DNA of 25,061 nucleotides, taken from the NCBI GenBank assembly GCA_900544985.1, contig UQXK01000025.1, forward strand, positions 1 to 25,061. Reading direction: 5' to 3'. Positions 9,959 through 16,737 of the stretch are shown here, piece by piece. The first letter of the stretch is position 1. Every line of letters begins with the position of its first letter. This DNA is from an uncultured Eubacteriales bacterium. GTDB lineage: Bacteria; Bacillota; Clostridia; Oscillospirales; CAG-272. The notes under the pieces were generated by a model, which made no database searches, was not told the DNA's origin, and saw nothing but the letters and a program-made list of their open reading frames with translations. The position numbers and the translations under genes are program-made.

Positions 9959-10170
9959 CATCAAATGCAGAGCTTCACTTTGCAGGGCTATTGGAGCGCA
10001 TATTCGGCACGGCTATGCCCCTTTTTAATCAAGACAAAATTTTCTTTTTTCATCAATACAAAGCAAGCCTTGCAGGGCTATCACATCGCATATTCAGCAC
10101 GGCTATGCCCTTTTTCAGTTAAGGCAAAATTTTCTTTTTTCATCAATGCAAAACTTTGTTTTGCAGGGCT
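9959..10170. repeat. tandem repeat, about 90-bp unit, three partial copies
   Basis: TGCAGGGCTA recurs at 9981, 10071 and 10162 (last copy truncated), spaced 90 and 91 bases apart. The units also share CGCATATTC, CACGGCTATGCCC and AAAATTTTCTTTTTTCATCA. Just before each TGCAGGGCTA lies a short inverted repeat with a different sequence in each copy: GCAGAG/CTTTGC, GCAA/TTGC and TGCAAAAC/GTTTTGCA. The array lies between the GNAT gene and the tRNA gene. Confidence 0.85.
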
Positions 10171-10222
10171 ATTATATCACACCGCGCGGCAAAACACAAC
10201 ATGCATTCGCCGCCAAAACGAA

Positions 10223-10266
10223 AATCCGAGCGTTCCGCCGAAAACAATCGGAAAAACGCTCGGATT
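10223..10266 (-). terminator. inverted repeat, probable tRNA-Arg terminator
   Basis: A 12-bp perfect stem (AATCCGAGCGTT with AACGCTCGGATT) with a 20-base loop. On the minus strand it begins about 11 bases after the tRNA CCA and is followed by TTCGTTTT, a broken U-run. Confidence 0.7.
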
Positions 10267-10276
10267 ACAAACAATA

Positions 10277-10352
10277 TGGCGCGCTTGGGGGGATTCGAAC
10301 CCACGACCTACCGGTTCGTAGCCGGGCACTCTATCCACTGAGCTACAAGCGC
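10277..10352 (-). tRNA. tRNA-Arg(ACG)
   Basis: A 76-nt cloverleaf with encoded CCA (10279-10277). The acceptor stem GCGCTTG/CAAGCGC has 7 bp, D-stem GCTC/GAGT, anticodon loop CTACGAA with anticodon ACG (read as ICG after deamination), a 5-base variable loop and T-loop TTCGAAT. Discriminator base is G. Two stem positions do not pair as read: 27-43 (C-U) and 50-64 (U-C). It would decode CGU, CGC and CGA arginine codons. It has its own consensus-like promoter. Confidence 0.95.
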
Positions 10353-10372
10353 ATTTTTTTGAATGCTTGTAT

Positions 10373-10401
10373 ATTTTAGCACAGCGAACCCCGCTTGTCA
10401 A
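10373..10401 (-). promoter_or_regulatory. promoter of tRNA-Arg
   Basis: TTGACA (10396-10401) and TAAAAT (10373-10378) on the minus strand, 17-base spacer, about 20 bases upstream of the mature tRNA 5' end. Confidence 0.85.
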
Positions 10402-10450
10402 CAGGTTTACGAATAATTTTGATTTTTTATTTTCATTTTATTTTTTCCTA

Positions 10451-10479
10451 TTGTAAAAATATTTTTGATTTGATATAAT
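10451..10479 (+). promoter_or_regulatory. promoter of MBL-SGNH-RCC1 operon
   Basis: TTGTAA (10451-10456) and TATAAT (10474-10479) with a 17-base spacer. The leader is about 110 nt and carries an 8-bp hairpin (ATTTGGCT/AGCCAAAT, 10551-10571) ahead of the ribosome binding site. Confidence 0.8.
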
Positions 10480-10596
10480 AATATCGTACAAATATATATT
10501 AAAATAGACATCTATGTTTTAAAATCATCAGAATTCGGCAAAAGACGCATATTTGGCTGAAAAAGCCAAATGCACACCCTCTCGGAGAAAGTGATT

Positions 10597-11523
10597 ATGG
10601 CAAAAAGAAGAAAAAGCAAAGCATTAAAATCGCTCGTTTATATAATCATAGCGCTTGTTGTCGCGCTCGTTTCTTACATAACAAAACCGTGGGAATACAT
10701 TACCCCGAAAGAGCCTTCCGTTTCAGCGAATATAGACCCGAACGACCTTGCCGTTTACTTTATAGATGTGGGGCAGGCGGATTCGATACTCATAAAGCTC
10801 CCCACCGGAGAAAACGTTCTTATCGACGCGGGCTGTGAAAACGACGCAAAATCAAAAGAAATAAACGCATACATAGATTACATAAAAAACCTCGGCGTCG
10901 AAAAAATAGATTATCTTTTCCTGACGCATCCTCACTATGACCATATAGGCGCCGCCGACGAAGTCATACTCTCTTTTGACATAGGCGAAATAGTTCTTCC
11001 CGATTGCGATCCTTCGATGTGGGGCAAAGTTCTCGACGCAATGGAAGAAAAAAATCTTACATATACGCCGAGTGAAACGGGAACAATTTATAATATAGGC
11101 AGCGCTGCTTTTAAAATTCTCGCACCCGTCGACGCCGACAGCGTAGACCCCACTGACAAAAACAATTACAGCATAGTTATAAGAATGGTCTACGGAGATA
11201 CCGCATTCATGTTCACAGGCGACGCGGAAACAAAGAGCGAAACGGCTCTTATGAAGCTCTTCGGAACAGACGACCTTCACTGCGATGTTTTCAAAATAGG
11301 TCACCACGGCTCCACAACATCTACATCGGTCAAATTTTTAAAAGCCATAAATCCCTCAATAGCCGTAATCTCCTGCGGAAAAGACAACAGCTACGGTCAC
11401 CCGAAAAAGGAGATACTCGACAGAATCGCCGAATACACGAACGCAAAGATATTGCGTACAGACGAACTCGGAACGATTATAATCACATCGGACGGAAAGA
11501 GCGTCACACAGGTCACGGGATAA
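10597..11523 (+). CDS. ComEC/Rec2-like MBL-fold hydrolase, membrane-anchored
   Basis: A 308-residue protein with a basic N-terminus, one hydrophobic segment (about 13-28) acting as signal anchor, and an exported metallo-beta-lactamase domain resembling the C-terminal domain of ComEC. Metal-site motifs are HPHYDH at 111-116, TGDAE at 207-211, HHGS at 236-239 and SYGHP at 265-269. The ComEC channel domain is absent, so it is a stand-alone hydrolase, possibly a nuclease or phosphodiesterase; substrate unknown. I chose the ATG at 10597, preceded by CGGAG 9 bases upstream, over an in-frame ATG at 10570 that lies inside a hairpin. It leads an operon with an SGNH-like and an RCC1-repeat gene. Confidence 0.87.
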   Translation: MAKRRKSKALKSLVYIIIALVVALVSYITKPWEYITPKEPSVSANIDPNDLAVYFIDVGQADSILIKLPTGENVLIDAGCENDAKSKEINAYIDYIKNLGVEKIDYLFLTHPHYDHIGAADEVILSFDIGEIVLPDCDPSMWGKVLDAMEEKNLTYTPSETGTIYNIGSAAFKILAPVDADSVDPTDKNNYSIVIRMVYGDTAFMFTGDAETKSETALMKLFGTDDLHCDVFKIGHHGSTTSTSVKFLKAINPSIAVISCGKDNSYGHPKKEILDRIAEYTNAKILRTDELGTIIITSDGKSVTQVTG

Positions 11524-11531
11524 AAATGCTG

Positions 11532-11553
11532 CCTCAATTTAAGTTTATTGAGG
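11532..11553 (+). promoter_or_regulatory. hairpin masking ribosome binding site
   Basis: CCTCAAT (11532-11538) pairs with ATTGAGG (11547-11553), and the 3' arm contains the GAGG Shine-Dalgarno of the next gene. Translation of that gene may depend on coupling to the upstream gene, which stops 8 bases before the hairpin. Confidence 0.45.
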
Positions 11554-11562
11554 TATATAAAA

Positions 11563-12246
11563 TTGAAACGCACTTTTAAACCTTTAAAATATATTTTTCT
11601 TCTGCTTTTGATGACGGGAATTTTTTGCAATACCGCGCCTGTCTTTGCAGGCGATATTATGGATTCGGTATACTTTTTCGGTGATTCGACGACGGCTCAC
11701 CTCGCCTTACGCGGCGGAATACCGAAAGAGCGCGTATGGTCCGGCACGGGAAACACCGTAAAATTCTCTTCCGTAAACCGTGAAAAATGCGTCCACTTCG
11801 AAAACGGAGAGGACCTCACCCTTTCGGAAGCGGTATCAAAAGTAAAGCCGAAAATACTCGTAATAACACTCGGAGTATCCGGCGGAGCGGGAAATCTTTC
11901 CGAAAACGATTTTAAATCGATATACAAAAAGATGCTTCTTTCCGTAAAGGAAGCGTCGCCCGAAACGTATGTTTTTGTTCAGTCCGTCCTCCCACTTTCG
12001 GACAAATCGGTAAAACATTACAAAAACATAACAAAAGAAGCGGTAGTCGAAGCCAACAACTGGATAAAAGACGTGTGCGATGAACTTTCGTTTCCCTTTA
12101 TAAATACGCACGATCTTCTTTTGGCGGATAACGGATATTTAAAACCGGAATATCAGAACGACGAATATATGCACCTCACAAAGGCAGCATACAAAGTGAT
12201 CTTGGAAAATATAGGTCAAGCAATCAAAAACAAATTCAAGGAGTGA
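11563..12246 (+). CDS. secreted SGNH/GDSL-like hydrolase
   Basis: A 227-residue protein with a signal peptide (basic start, hydrophobic core about 9-21, likely cleavage after APVFAG). Block I is FFGDSTTAH with nucleophile S42. Block V is DEYMHLTKAAY with H204. Block III reads LGVSGG where the family usually has GxND, so the oxyanion-hole Asn is not evident. It would be an extracytoplasmic esterase or acyltransferase-like protein, but activity is uncertain. The start is a TTG at 11563 with GAGG 9 bases upstream; an alternative TTG at 11548 lacks a ribosome binding site. It sits between the MBL and RCC1 genes, with 39- and 6-base gaps. Confidence 0.78.
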   Translation: MKRTFKPLKYIFLLLLMTGIFCNTAPVFAGDIMDSVYFFGDSTTAHLALRGGIPKERVWSGTGNTVKFSSVNREKCVHFENGEDLTLSEAVSKVKPKILVITLGVSGGAGNLSENDFKSIYKKMLLSVKEASPETYVFVQSVLPLSDKSVKHYKNITKEAVVEANNWIKDVCDELSFPFINTHDLLLADNGYLKPEYQNDEYMHLTKAAYKVILENIGQAIKNKFKE

Positions 12247-12252
12247 TAAAAA

Positions 12253-13602
12253 ATGAACGAGCAGCCGGGGAAAAAACTTAAATTGCTGTCAACAATAACA
12301 TTTATAGCTTTGTCTCTTGTATTCATAGTACTTGCTTTTTGCTTTATGAAAAGCAAGCTTGTACTCTCGTTTGTTTTCATAGCCCTCGCGGTCGTATGCG
12401 CAGTTCTTCTCATACCGTTTTACAAGATTGCAGATAATATGGCAAAAACGGCGTCGAAGAAAAAAGCCTCTCCCGCGGACATATATTCTCCGACTTATAT
12501 AAGGACCTCCACCAACGAATACAAAAACGCAAAAGGACAGTCAACTCAGGCTGAATATCGCAAAAACGCCTCTACAAAAGATATTCCCGCGGTAAAACGC
12601 AACTCTCCCATGTCAGAGGATTTCACGCGTGAGCTCACCATTCCAAAAGACATTTCGGAAATATCAGATCCTTTCGCCCCACTGAAAGAAGAAACCCCGG
12701 AAACATTCTTCACCACAACTACGATAGATAAAATCGCGATAAATCACAAAGAAAAGTCCGTGACGAAGTTCATGGATACGGAAAGAGGCTTCACGCTTGC
12801 GGCGGGAGGACTTCACACCGTAGCGGTAAAAGAGAGCGGCAATGTCATAGCCACGGGATTCAACTCCTACGGTCAGTGCGACGTAGAATCGTTCCAAAAT
12901 GTAATTTCGGTAACAGCGGGTGCTTATCATACGGCAGTCCTTTTCAAAAACGGCACTTGCGCCGCCGTCGGTTACAACGGATATCACCAATGTGACGTCG
13001 GAGACTGGACAGATATATGCCAGATATCCGCCGGCACCGGTCACACTGTCGGACTTTTAACAAACGGCACCTGCGTCGCCACAGGCGACAATACATACGG
13101 TCAGTGCAATGTAAGCGACTGGGTAGATATAATCTCCATATCTTCGGGATATAACTATACGGTAGGTCTTCGCGCCGACGGCACTATAACGGCAGTAGGA
13201 GCGAACACAGACGGCGAATGGGGCGCTATCAAATGGGGCAGTATTTCCGCTGTTGCGGCAGGAGGACTCCACACCCTCGGACTTCGCGGAGACGGCACCT
13301 GCGTCGCCGTCGGAAACAACGCCAACGGTCAATGCGATGTATCACGCTGGAACGGAATACGCGCTATTGCGGCGGGAAATTACCACTCTGTGGGGCTTCG
13401 CAAGGACGGCACCTGCGTTGCCGTGGGATATAACGGATACGGTCAGTGCAAAGTCGAAGATTGGGAAAATATCATCGCAATATCGGCAGGCAGAAGCCAC
13501 ACAGTAGGACTCACGAAATACGGCAAAGTCCTCGCCGTAGGATTTAACGAGTATAAGCAATGCTCCGTCTCCGGATTCAAAGATATAAGCCTCCCCTCTT
13601 AA
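12253..13602 (+). CDS. membrane-anchored RCC1-repeat protein
   Basis: A 449-residue protein. Two adjacent transmembrane segments (about 13-32 and 36-57) are joined by a short KSK turn. A polar linker of about 120 residues follows, then seven tandem repeats of about 38 residues (182-449) of the pattern AAGxxHTVGLxxDGTCVAVGxNxYGQCxVxxWxxI. These resemble RCC1/ATS1 beta-propeller blades, so a seven-bladed propeller is likely. The basic segment after the second helix suggests the propeller is cytoplasmic. Repeat 4 is atypical (TDGEWGAIKW replaces the GQC motif). The role is unknown; RCC1-like propellers usually bind ligands. ATG start with AAGGAG upstream; third gene of its operon. Confidence 0.85.
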   Translation: MNEQPGKKLKLLSTITFIALSLVFIVLAFCFMKSKLVLSFVFIALAVVCAVLLIPFYKIADNMAKTASKKKASPADIYSPTYIRTSTNEYKNAKGQSTQAEYRKNASTKDIPAVKRNSPMSEDFTRELTIPKDISEISDPFAPLKEETPETFFTTTTIDKIAINHKEKSVTKFMDTERGFTLAAGGLHTVAVKESGNVIATGFNSYGQCDVESFQNVISVTAGAYHTAVLFKNGTCAAVGYNGYHQCDVGDWTDICQISAGTGHTVGLLTNGTCVATGDNTYGQCNVSDWVDIISISSGYNYTVGLRADGTITAVGANTDGEWGAIKWGSISAVAAGGLHTLGLRGDGTCVAVGNNANGQCDVSRWNGIRAIAAGNYHSVGLRKDGTCVAVGYNGYGQCKVEDWENIIAISAGRSHTVGLTKYGKVLAVGFNEYKQCSVSGFKDISLPS

Positions 13603-13612
13603 ATATAAAAAC

Positions 13613-13650
13613 AAAATCACCTCGGATTTTAAAACTCGGGGTGATTTTTT
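13613..13650. terminator. bidirectional terminator between convergent operons
   Basis: AAAATCACC pairs with GGTGATTTT (9 bp plus weaker inner pairs), followed by TT on the plus strand and TTTTGTTTTT on the minus strand. It serves both the RCC1 operon and the glpK operon. Confidence 0.9.
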
Positions 13651-13672
13651 ATATATAATAAAATGAAATTTT

Positions 13673-14605
13673 TTATTTGATTTTGCTTTCCGTAAAATCA
13701 AGTATATCCGAAAAAACCTCTTCCCTTATATCGCTTTCGTTCATTATCTCATGGCGATATCCTTTATACAGTTTAATTGAAACATCGGATATGTCCGCGT
13801 TTTTAAGCATATTATACACTTTTGTAACACCTTTGCCGTAATCTCCGACTGGGTCTTCGTCGCCCGCAAGCAGAAGTATCGGCAGCTCTTTCGGCAATGA
13901 TTTTGCCCAGGCGCGTCTGTTACATCTGTCATTCATCTTTATAAGGTCTATCATCGCGCTTACGGAAAATTTGAAATTGCAGAAATCGTCCGAAAGGAAG
14001 CGGTCGACATTTTCTTTGTCTACGGAAAGCCAGTCGCTTCCCGTTCTCTTTTCCGTTCTGTCGTTGAATTTTCCGAACGCCAGATTATCCACAAGAGGAG
14101 AAACATATTTTGCTCCCTTGAAAGCTTTTATCACGGAAGCAAGCGCAATCCCGGGTTTTGACGCCGGATTAGGTCCTCCCGTTCCCATTATTATAAGTCC
14201 CGCTATTTCAGACGCATATTTTTCCGCGTAGTTTCTCACAACGAAAGACCCCATGCTGTGTCCCATCAGGACGCATTTTTTGCCGGGGAAATCATTTCTC
14301 ACCGCCGCGCCGAAAACATGAACGTCTTCGGGCAAAAATTTGTCTCCGTTTTTTTCGGCGATAAATCCGAGTTCTCCCGTGGCGTTTCCCGTTTCTCCGT
14401 GACCGAGATGATCATATGCAAAAGCGACATATCCGCTCTCCGCCATAAAACGCAGAAATTCATCGTATCTGCCTATATATTCCGTCATTCCGTGAACAAG
14501 ATGAAAAAGCCCCTTTATCTCCGTGTCGGGGATATAAACCTTTCCTTTCAAAGTATGGATTCCGTCCGAGGAAAGCACCTCTTTATTTACTATATTCAAA
14601 GACAT
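13673..14605 (-). CDS. alpha/beta hydrolase, monoacylglycerol lipase-like
   Basis: A 310-residue serine hydrolase of the lysophospholipase/monoacylglycerol lipase type (Hydrolase_4). The oxyanion region is LVHGMTEYIGRY at about 36-47, the nucleophile elbow GHSMGS with S117, the acid probably D251 in AGDEDPVGDYG, and the histidine H285 in GYRHEI. It would release fatty acid from monoacylglycerol or lysophospholipid. No signal peptide is seen, so it is cytoplasmic. AAGGAGG precedes the ATG by 8 bases. It begins 3 bases after glpK, which fits a pathway in which released glycerol is phosphorylated. The substrate is inferred from family and neighbour. Confidence 0.9.
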   Translation of the reverse strand: MSLNIVNKEVLSSDGIHTLKGKVYIPDTEIKGLFHLVHGMTEYIGRYDEFLRFMAESGYVAFAYDHLGHGETGNATGELGFIAEKNGDKFLPEDVHVFGAAVRNDFPGKKCVLMGHSMGSFVVRNYAEKYASEIAGLIIMGTGGPNPASKPGIALASVIKAFKGAKYVSPLVDNLAFGKFNDRTEKRTGSDWLSVDKENVDRFLSDDFCNFKFSVSAMIDLIKMNDRCNRRAWAKSLPKELPILLLAGDEDPVGDYGKGVTKVYNMLKNADISDVSIKLYKGYRHEIMNESDIREEVFSDILDFTESKIK

Positions 14606-14608
14606 TTT

Positions 14609-16102
14609 TCATACCTCCTTTGTCCAATTTAAAACGCATTTTACCGCCCTGTGCCAATAAGTGAGAAGTTCTTCTCTTCTTTCCGAAGACATCGAGGGAG
14701 AGAATTCCTCTGTCGAAAGCGGCAAAGAGAGAAGCTCTCCTCTGTCTTTCCAAAATCCGAGCGCAAGTCCCGCAAGCGCCGCCGCACCTCTCGCGGTAGC
14801 TTCGCACGACGCCGTGCGAACAACGTTTATATCGGAAATATCCGCCTGAAATTTCATAAGGAAATCGTTTGCGGAAGCACCGCCGTCAACTTTAAGATTC
14901 TTTATCTTTATTCCGGTATCCGCCTCCATGGAAGAAATAACATCGGCGCTCTGATAAGCTATCGACTCTATCGCCGCACGTACTATCTGCGCCCTGCCGC
15001 TGCCGCGTGTAAGCCCGAAGACAGTGCCGCGCGCGTCCATGTTCCAATAAGGAGCCCCGAGTCCCGTAAATGCGGGAACTACCACAACACCGGAAGTATC
15101 GGAAATACTATTTGAAATAGTTTCCGTCTCCGAAGAGTCCTTTATAAATCCAAGCTCATCGCGAAGCCATTTTACAACGGCACCGCCGACAAATACGCTT
15201 CCCTCCGCCGCATACTGAACGCTCTCGCCTTTCACTCCCGCGGCAATAGTGGATATAAGCCCGTGATTCGAAGAGCTTTTCTTATCTCCCGTATTCATAA
15301 GAAGAAAGCAGCCCGTGCCGTATGTATTTTTTGCCTCTCCGGGTTCGTAGCAACCGCTTCCGAAAAGCGCGGACTGCTGATCTCCCGCAATAGCGCATAT
15401 CGGTATTCTCTCTCCCATAAATTCAGTTTCACCGTATATTTCTCCCGAAGAGCGGACCTCGGGAAGCATGGAACGGGGAACTCCGAATATTTCGAGAAGC
15501 TTATCGTCAAATCGGAGTTTATTTATATCGAAAAGCATTGTGCGCGAAGCGTTCGTCATATCCGTAACATGGACTTTTCCTTCTGTGAGCTTCCATATTA
15601 TCCAAGTGTCTATTGTGCCAAAAAGCAAGTCCCCGGCTTGCGCTTTCTCACGGGCGCCGTGCACGTTGTCAAGTATCCATTTTATTTTCGACGCGGAAAA
15701 ATACGCGTCCATGGGAAGTCCCGTCGTCTCTTTTATATAGTCCGCATATTCCTTTGCTTCAATGTCTTTGCAAATGTCCGCGGTCCTGCGGCACTGCCAG
15801 ACTATCGCGTTGCAGACGGGAACGCCCGTATTCTTGTCCCATACGACAGTCGTTTCCCTCTGATTGGTGATTCCTATACCGGCTATATTTTTCGCGGATA
15901 TACCGGAAATAAGAATTGTCTCCGTCATTACCGTATAGCAGCACGCGAACACCTCGGAAGGATCGTGCTCCACATATCCGGGTTTCGGATATATCTGAGT
16001 AAATTCTCTTTTTGAACAAGCTATCGAATTCAGGTTTTCGTCGTATATTATGGCACGCACGCTCGTCGTGCCCGCGTCAAGCGCCATGATATATTTTTTC
16101 AA
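14609..16102 (-). CDS. glpK: glycerol kinase
   Basis: A FGGY-family kinase converting glycerol and ATP to glycerol-3-phosphate. The 497 residues show the N-terminal phosphate-binding DAGTTSVRA, the glycerol-contact residues R82, E83, Y134 and D241 (in AGDQQSALFG), and KVDGGASAND near 407-416. Length is standard. The start is a TTG at 16102 (MKKYIMALDAG), with AAGGAG 9 bases upstream; the nearest ATG is five codons later and poorly placed. A long leader (about 230 nt) with hairpins precedes it. The alpha/beta hydrolase follows at once. No glpF or glpD is in the window. Confidence 0.96.
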   Translation of the reverse strand: MKKYIMALDAGTTSVRAIIYDENLNSIACSKREFTQIYPKPGYVEHDPSEVFACCYTVMTETILISGISAKNIAGIGITNQRETTVVWDKNTGVPVCNAIVWQCRRTADICKDIEAKEYADYIKETTGLPMDAYFSASKIKWILDNVHGAREKAQAGDLLFGTIDTWIIWKLTEGKVHVTDMTNASRTMLFDINKLRFDDKLLEIFGVPRSMLPEVRSSGEIYGETEFMGERIPICAIAGDQQSALFGSGCYEPGEAKNTYGTGCFLLMNTGDKKSSSNHGLISTIAAGVKGESVQYAAEGSVFVGGAVVKWLRDELGFIKDSSETETISNSISDTSGVVVVPAFTGLGAPYWNMDARGTVFGLTRGSGRAQIVRAAIESIAYQSADVISSMEADTGIKIKNLKVDGGASANDFLMKFQADISDINVVRTASCEATARGAAALAGLALGFWKDRGELLSLPLSTEEFSPSMSSERREELLTYWHRAVKCVLNWTKEV

Positions 16103-16186
16103 AATAAAATTCTCCTTTCACGTTATTTTTTATGTTCGTCGTTTTATTTTTAGTATTCTGAAAATACAATGTTCCATTTATTTAAA

Positions 16187-16229
16187 ATCGGAGCAAAGCG
16201 TGATAACTCCGAGGGCGGTCAAGACCGCC
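16187..16229 (-). promoter_or_regulatory. paired hairpins in glpK leader
   Basis: On the minus strand, GGCGGTC/GACCGCC (16229-16214) is followed directly by TCGGAG/CTCCGA (16212-16188, 13-base loop) and TTTT. The second hairpin resembles a weak terminator about 85 bases upstream of the glpK start. It may be a site of attenuation or antitermination. Confidence 0.5.
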
Positions 16230-16336
16230 GCAAAAATCTTCTCTCCGCGTGTTTTAGTGGTCCATAACCGCCAATGAAAATCAGGTATATCCGTCTTATT
16301 TTAGGTATGAAAAAAATTTCGGTAGGTTATATATAG

Positions 16337-16365
16337 ATTATACACTTTTGCGCCGAAAAAAGAAA
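16337..16365 (-). promoter_or_regulatory. putative glpK promoter with operator-like repeats
   Basis: TTTCTT (16360-16365) and TATAAT (16337-16342) on the minus strand, 17-base spacer. ACACTTTTCG-type half-sites occur at 16342-16351 (variant) and 16365-16374, and an inverted copy at 16393-16402. The outer pair (16341-16357 and 16388-16403) is complementary over about 16 bases with one bulge. This suggests a regulator site. Confidence 0.55.
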
Positions 16366-16403
16366 CACTTTTCGTCAAATTTTATCATTCGGCGAAAAGT
16401 GTA

Positions 16404-16737
16404 AAAGTCAAAGCCAATATTTATACATTATTATAACATTAAAATTGAGATTTTTTTGTTCCGCGGCATAAATCTGCTCGCGTTTTCCCGAGAAAAGCGA
16501 ATTTTACGGTAAAACACGGCGTGAAAATGCCCTTGCGAGAAAGCGTTTTTACTTTTATTATAACATAGAGCGGCCTGCAAAATAAATTTTGCATTGTTCT
16601 GCAATTTGTTATTTGACAAACGCAAATAACAGCATGCGTTGAAACACATCGTCCCTGCAAGCAAGTTTTTCACTTGTATAATATAGAAAAAACATATACG
16701 CTGACTTGTTTTTCACATTTCACGGACAAGGGCACTG
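16404..16737. other. intergenic region without a supported gene
   Basis: Between the glpK operator region and the wecB stop. It is AT-rich and contains two adjacent short inverted repeats, TTGCA/TGCAA (about 16589-16604) and GTTATTTG/CAAATAAC (about 16607-16630), and a small CAAGT/ACTTG hairpin near 16661-16675. No clear wecB terminator with a U-run is seen. Short frames on the minus strand have no ribosome binding site or family likeness. Confidence 0.5.

Noticed and set aside
9959..10170. CRISPR array
   Set aside because: The near-constant part is most of a 90-base unit and there are no short unique spacers or cas genes.
9965..10321. 118-codon open frame over the tandem repeat with repeated peptide LQGYxxAYSARLCPF
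   Set aside because: The repeat stays in frame only because the unit is 90 bases. The frame runs into the tRNA gene and has no ribosome binding site.
16431..16673. 80-codon minus-strand open frame between glpK and wecB
   Set aside because: No ribosome binding site, composition unlike neighbours, and it crosses several inverted repeats.
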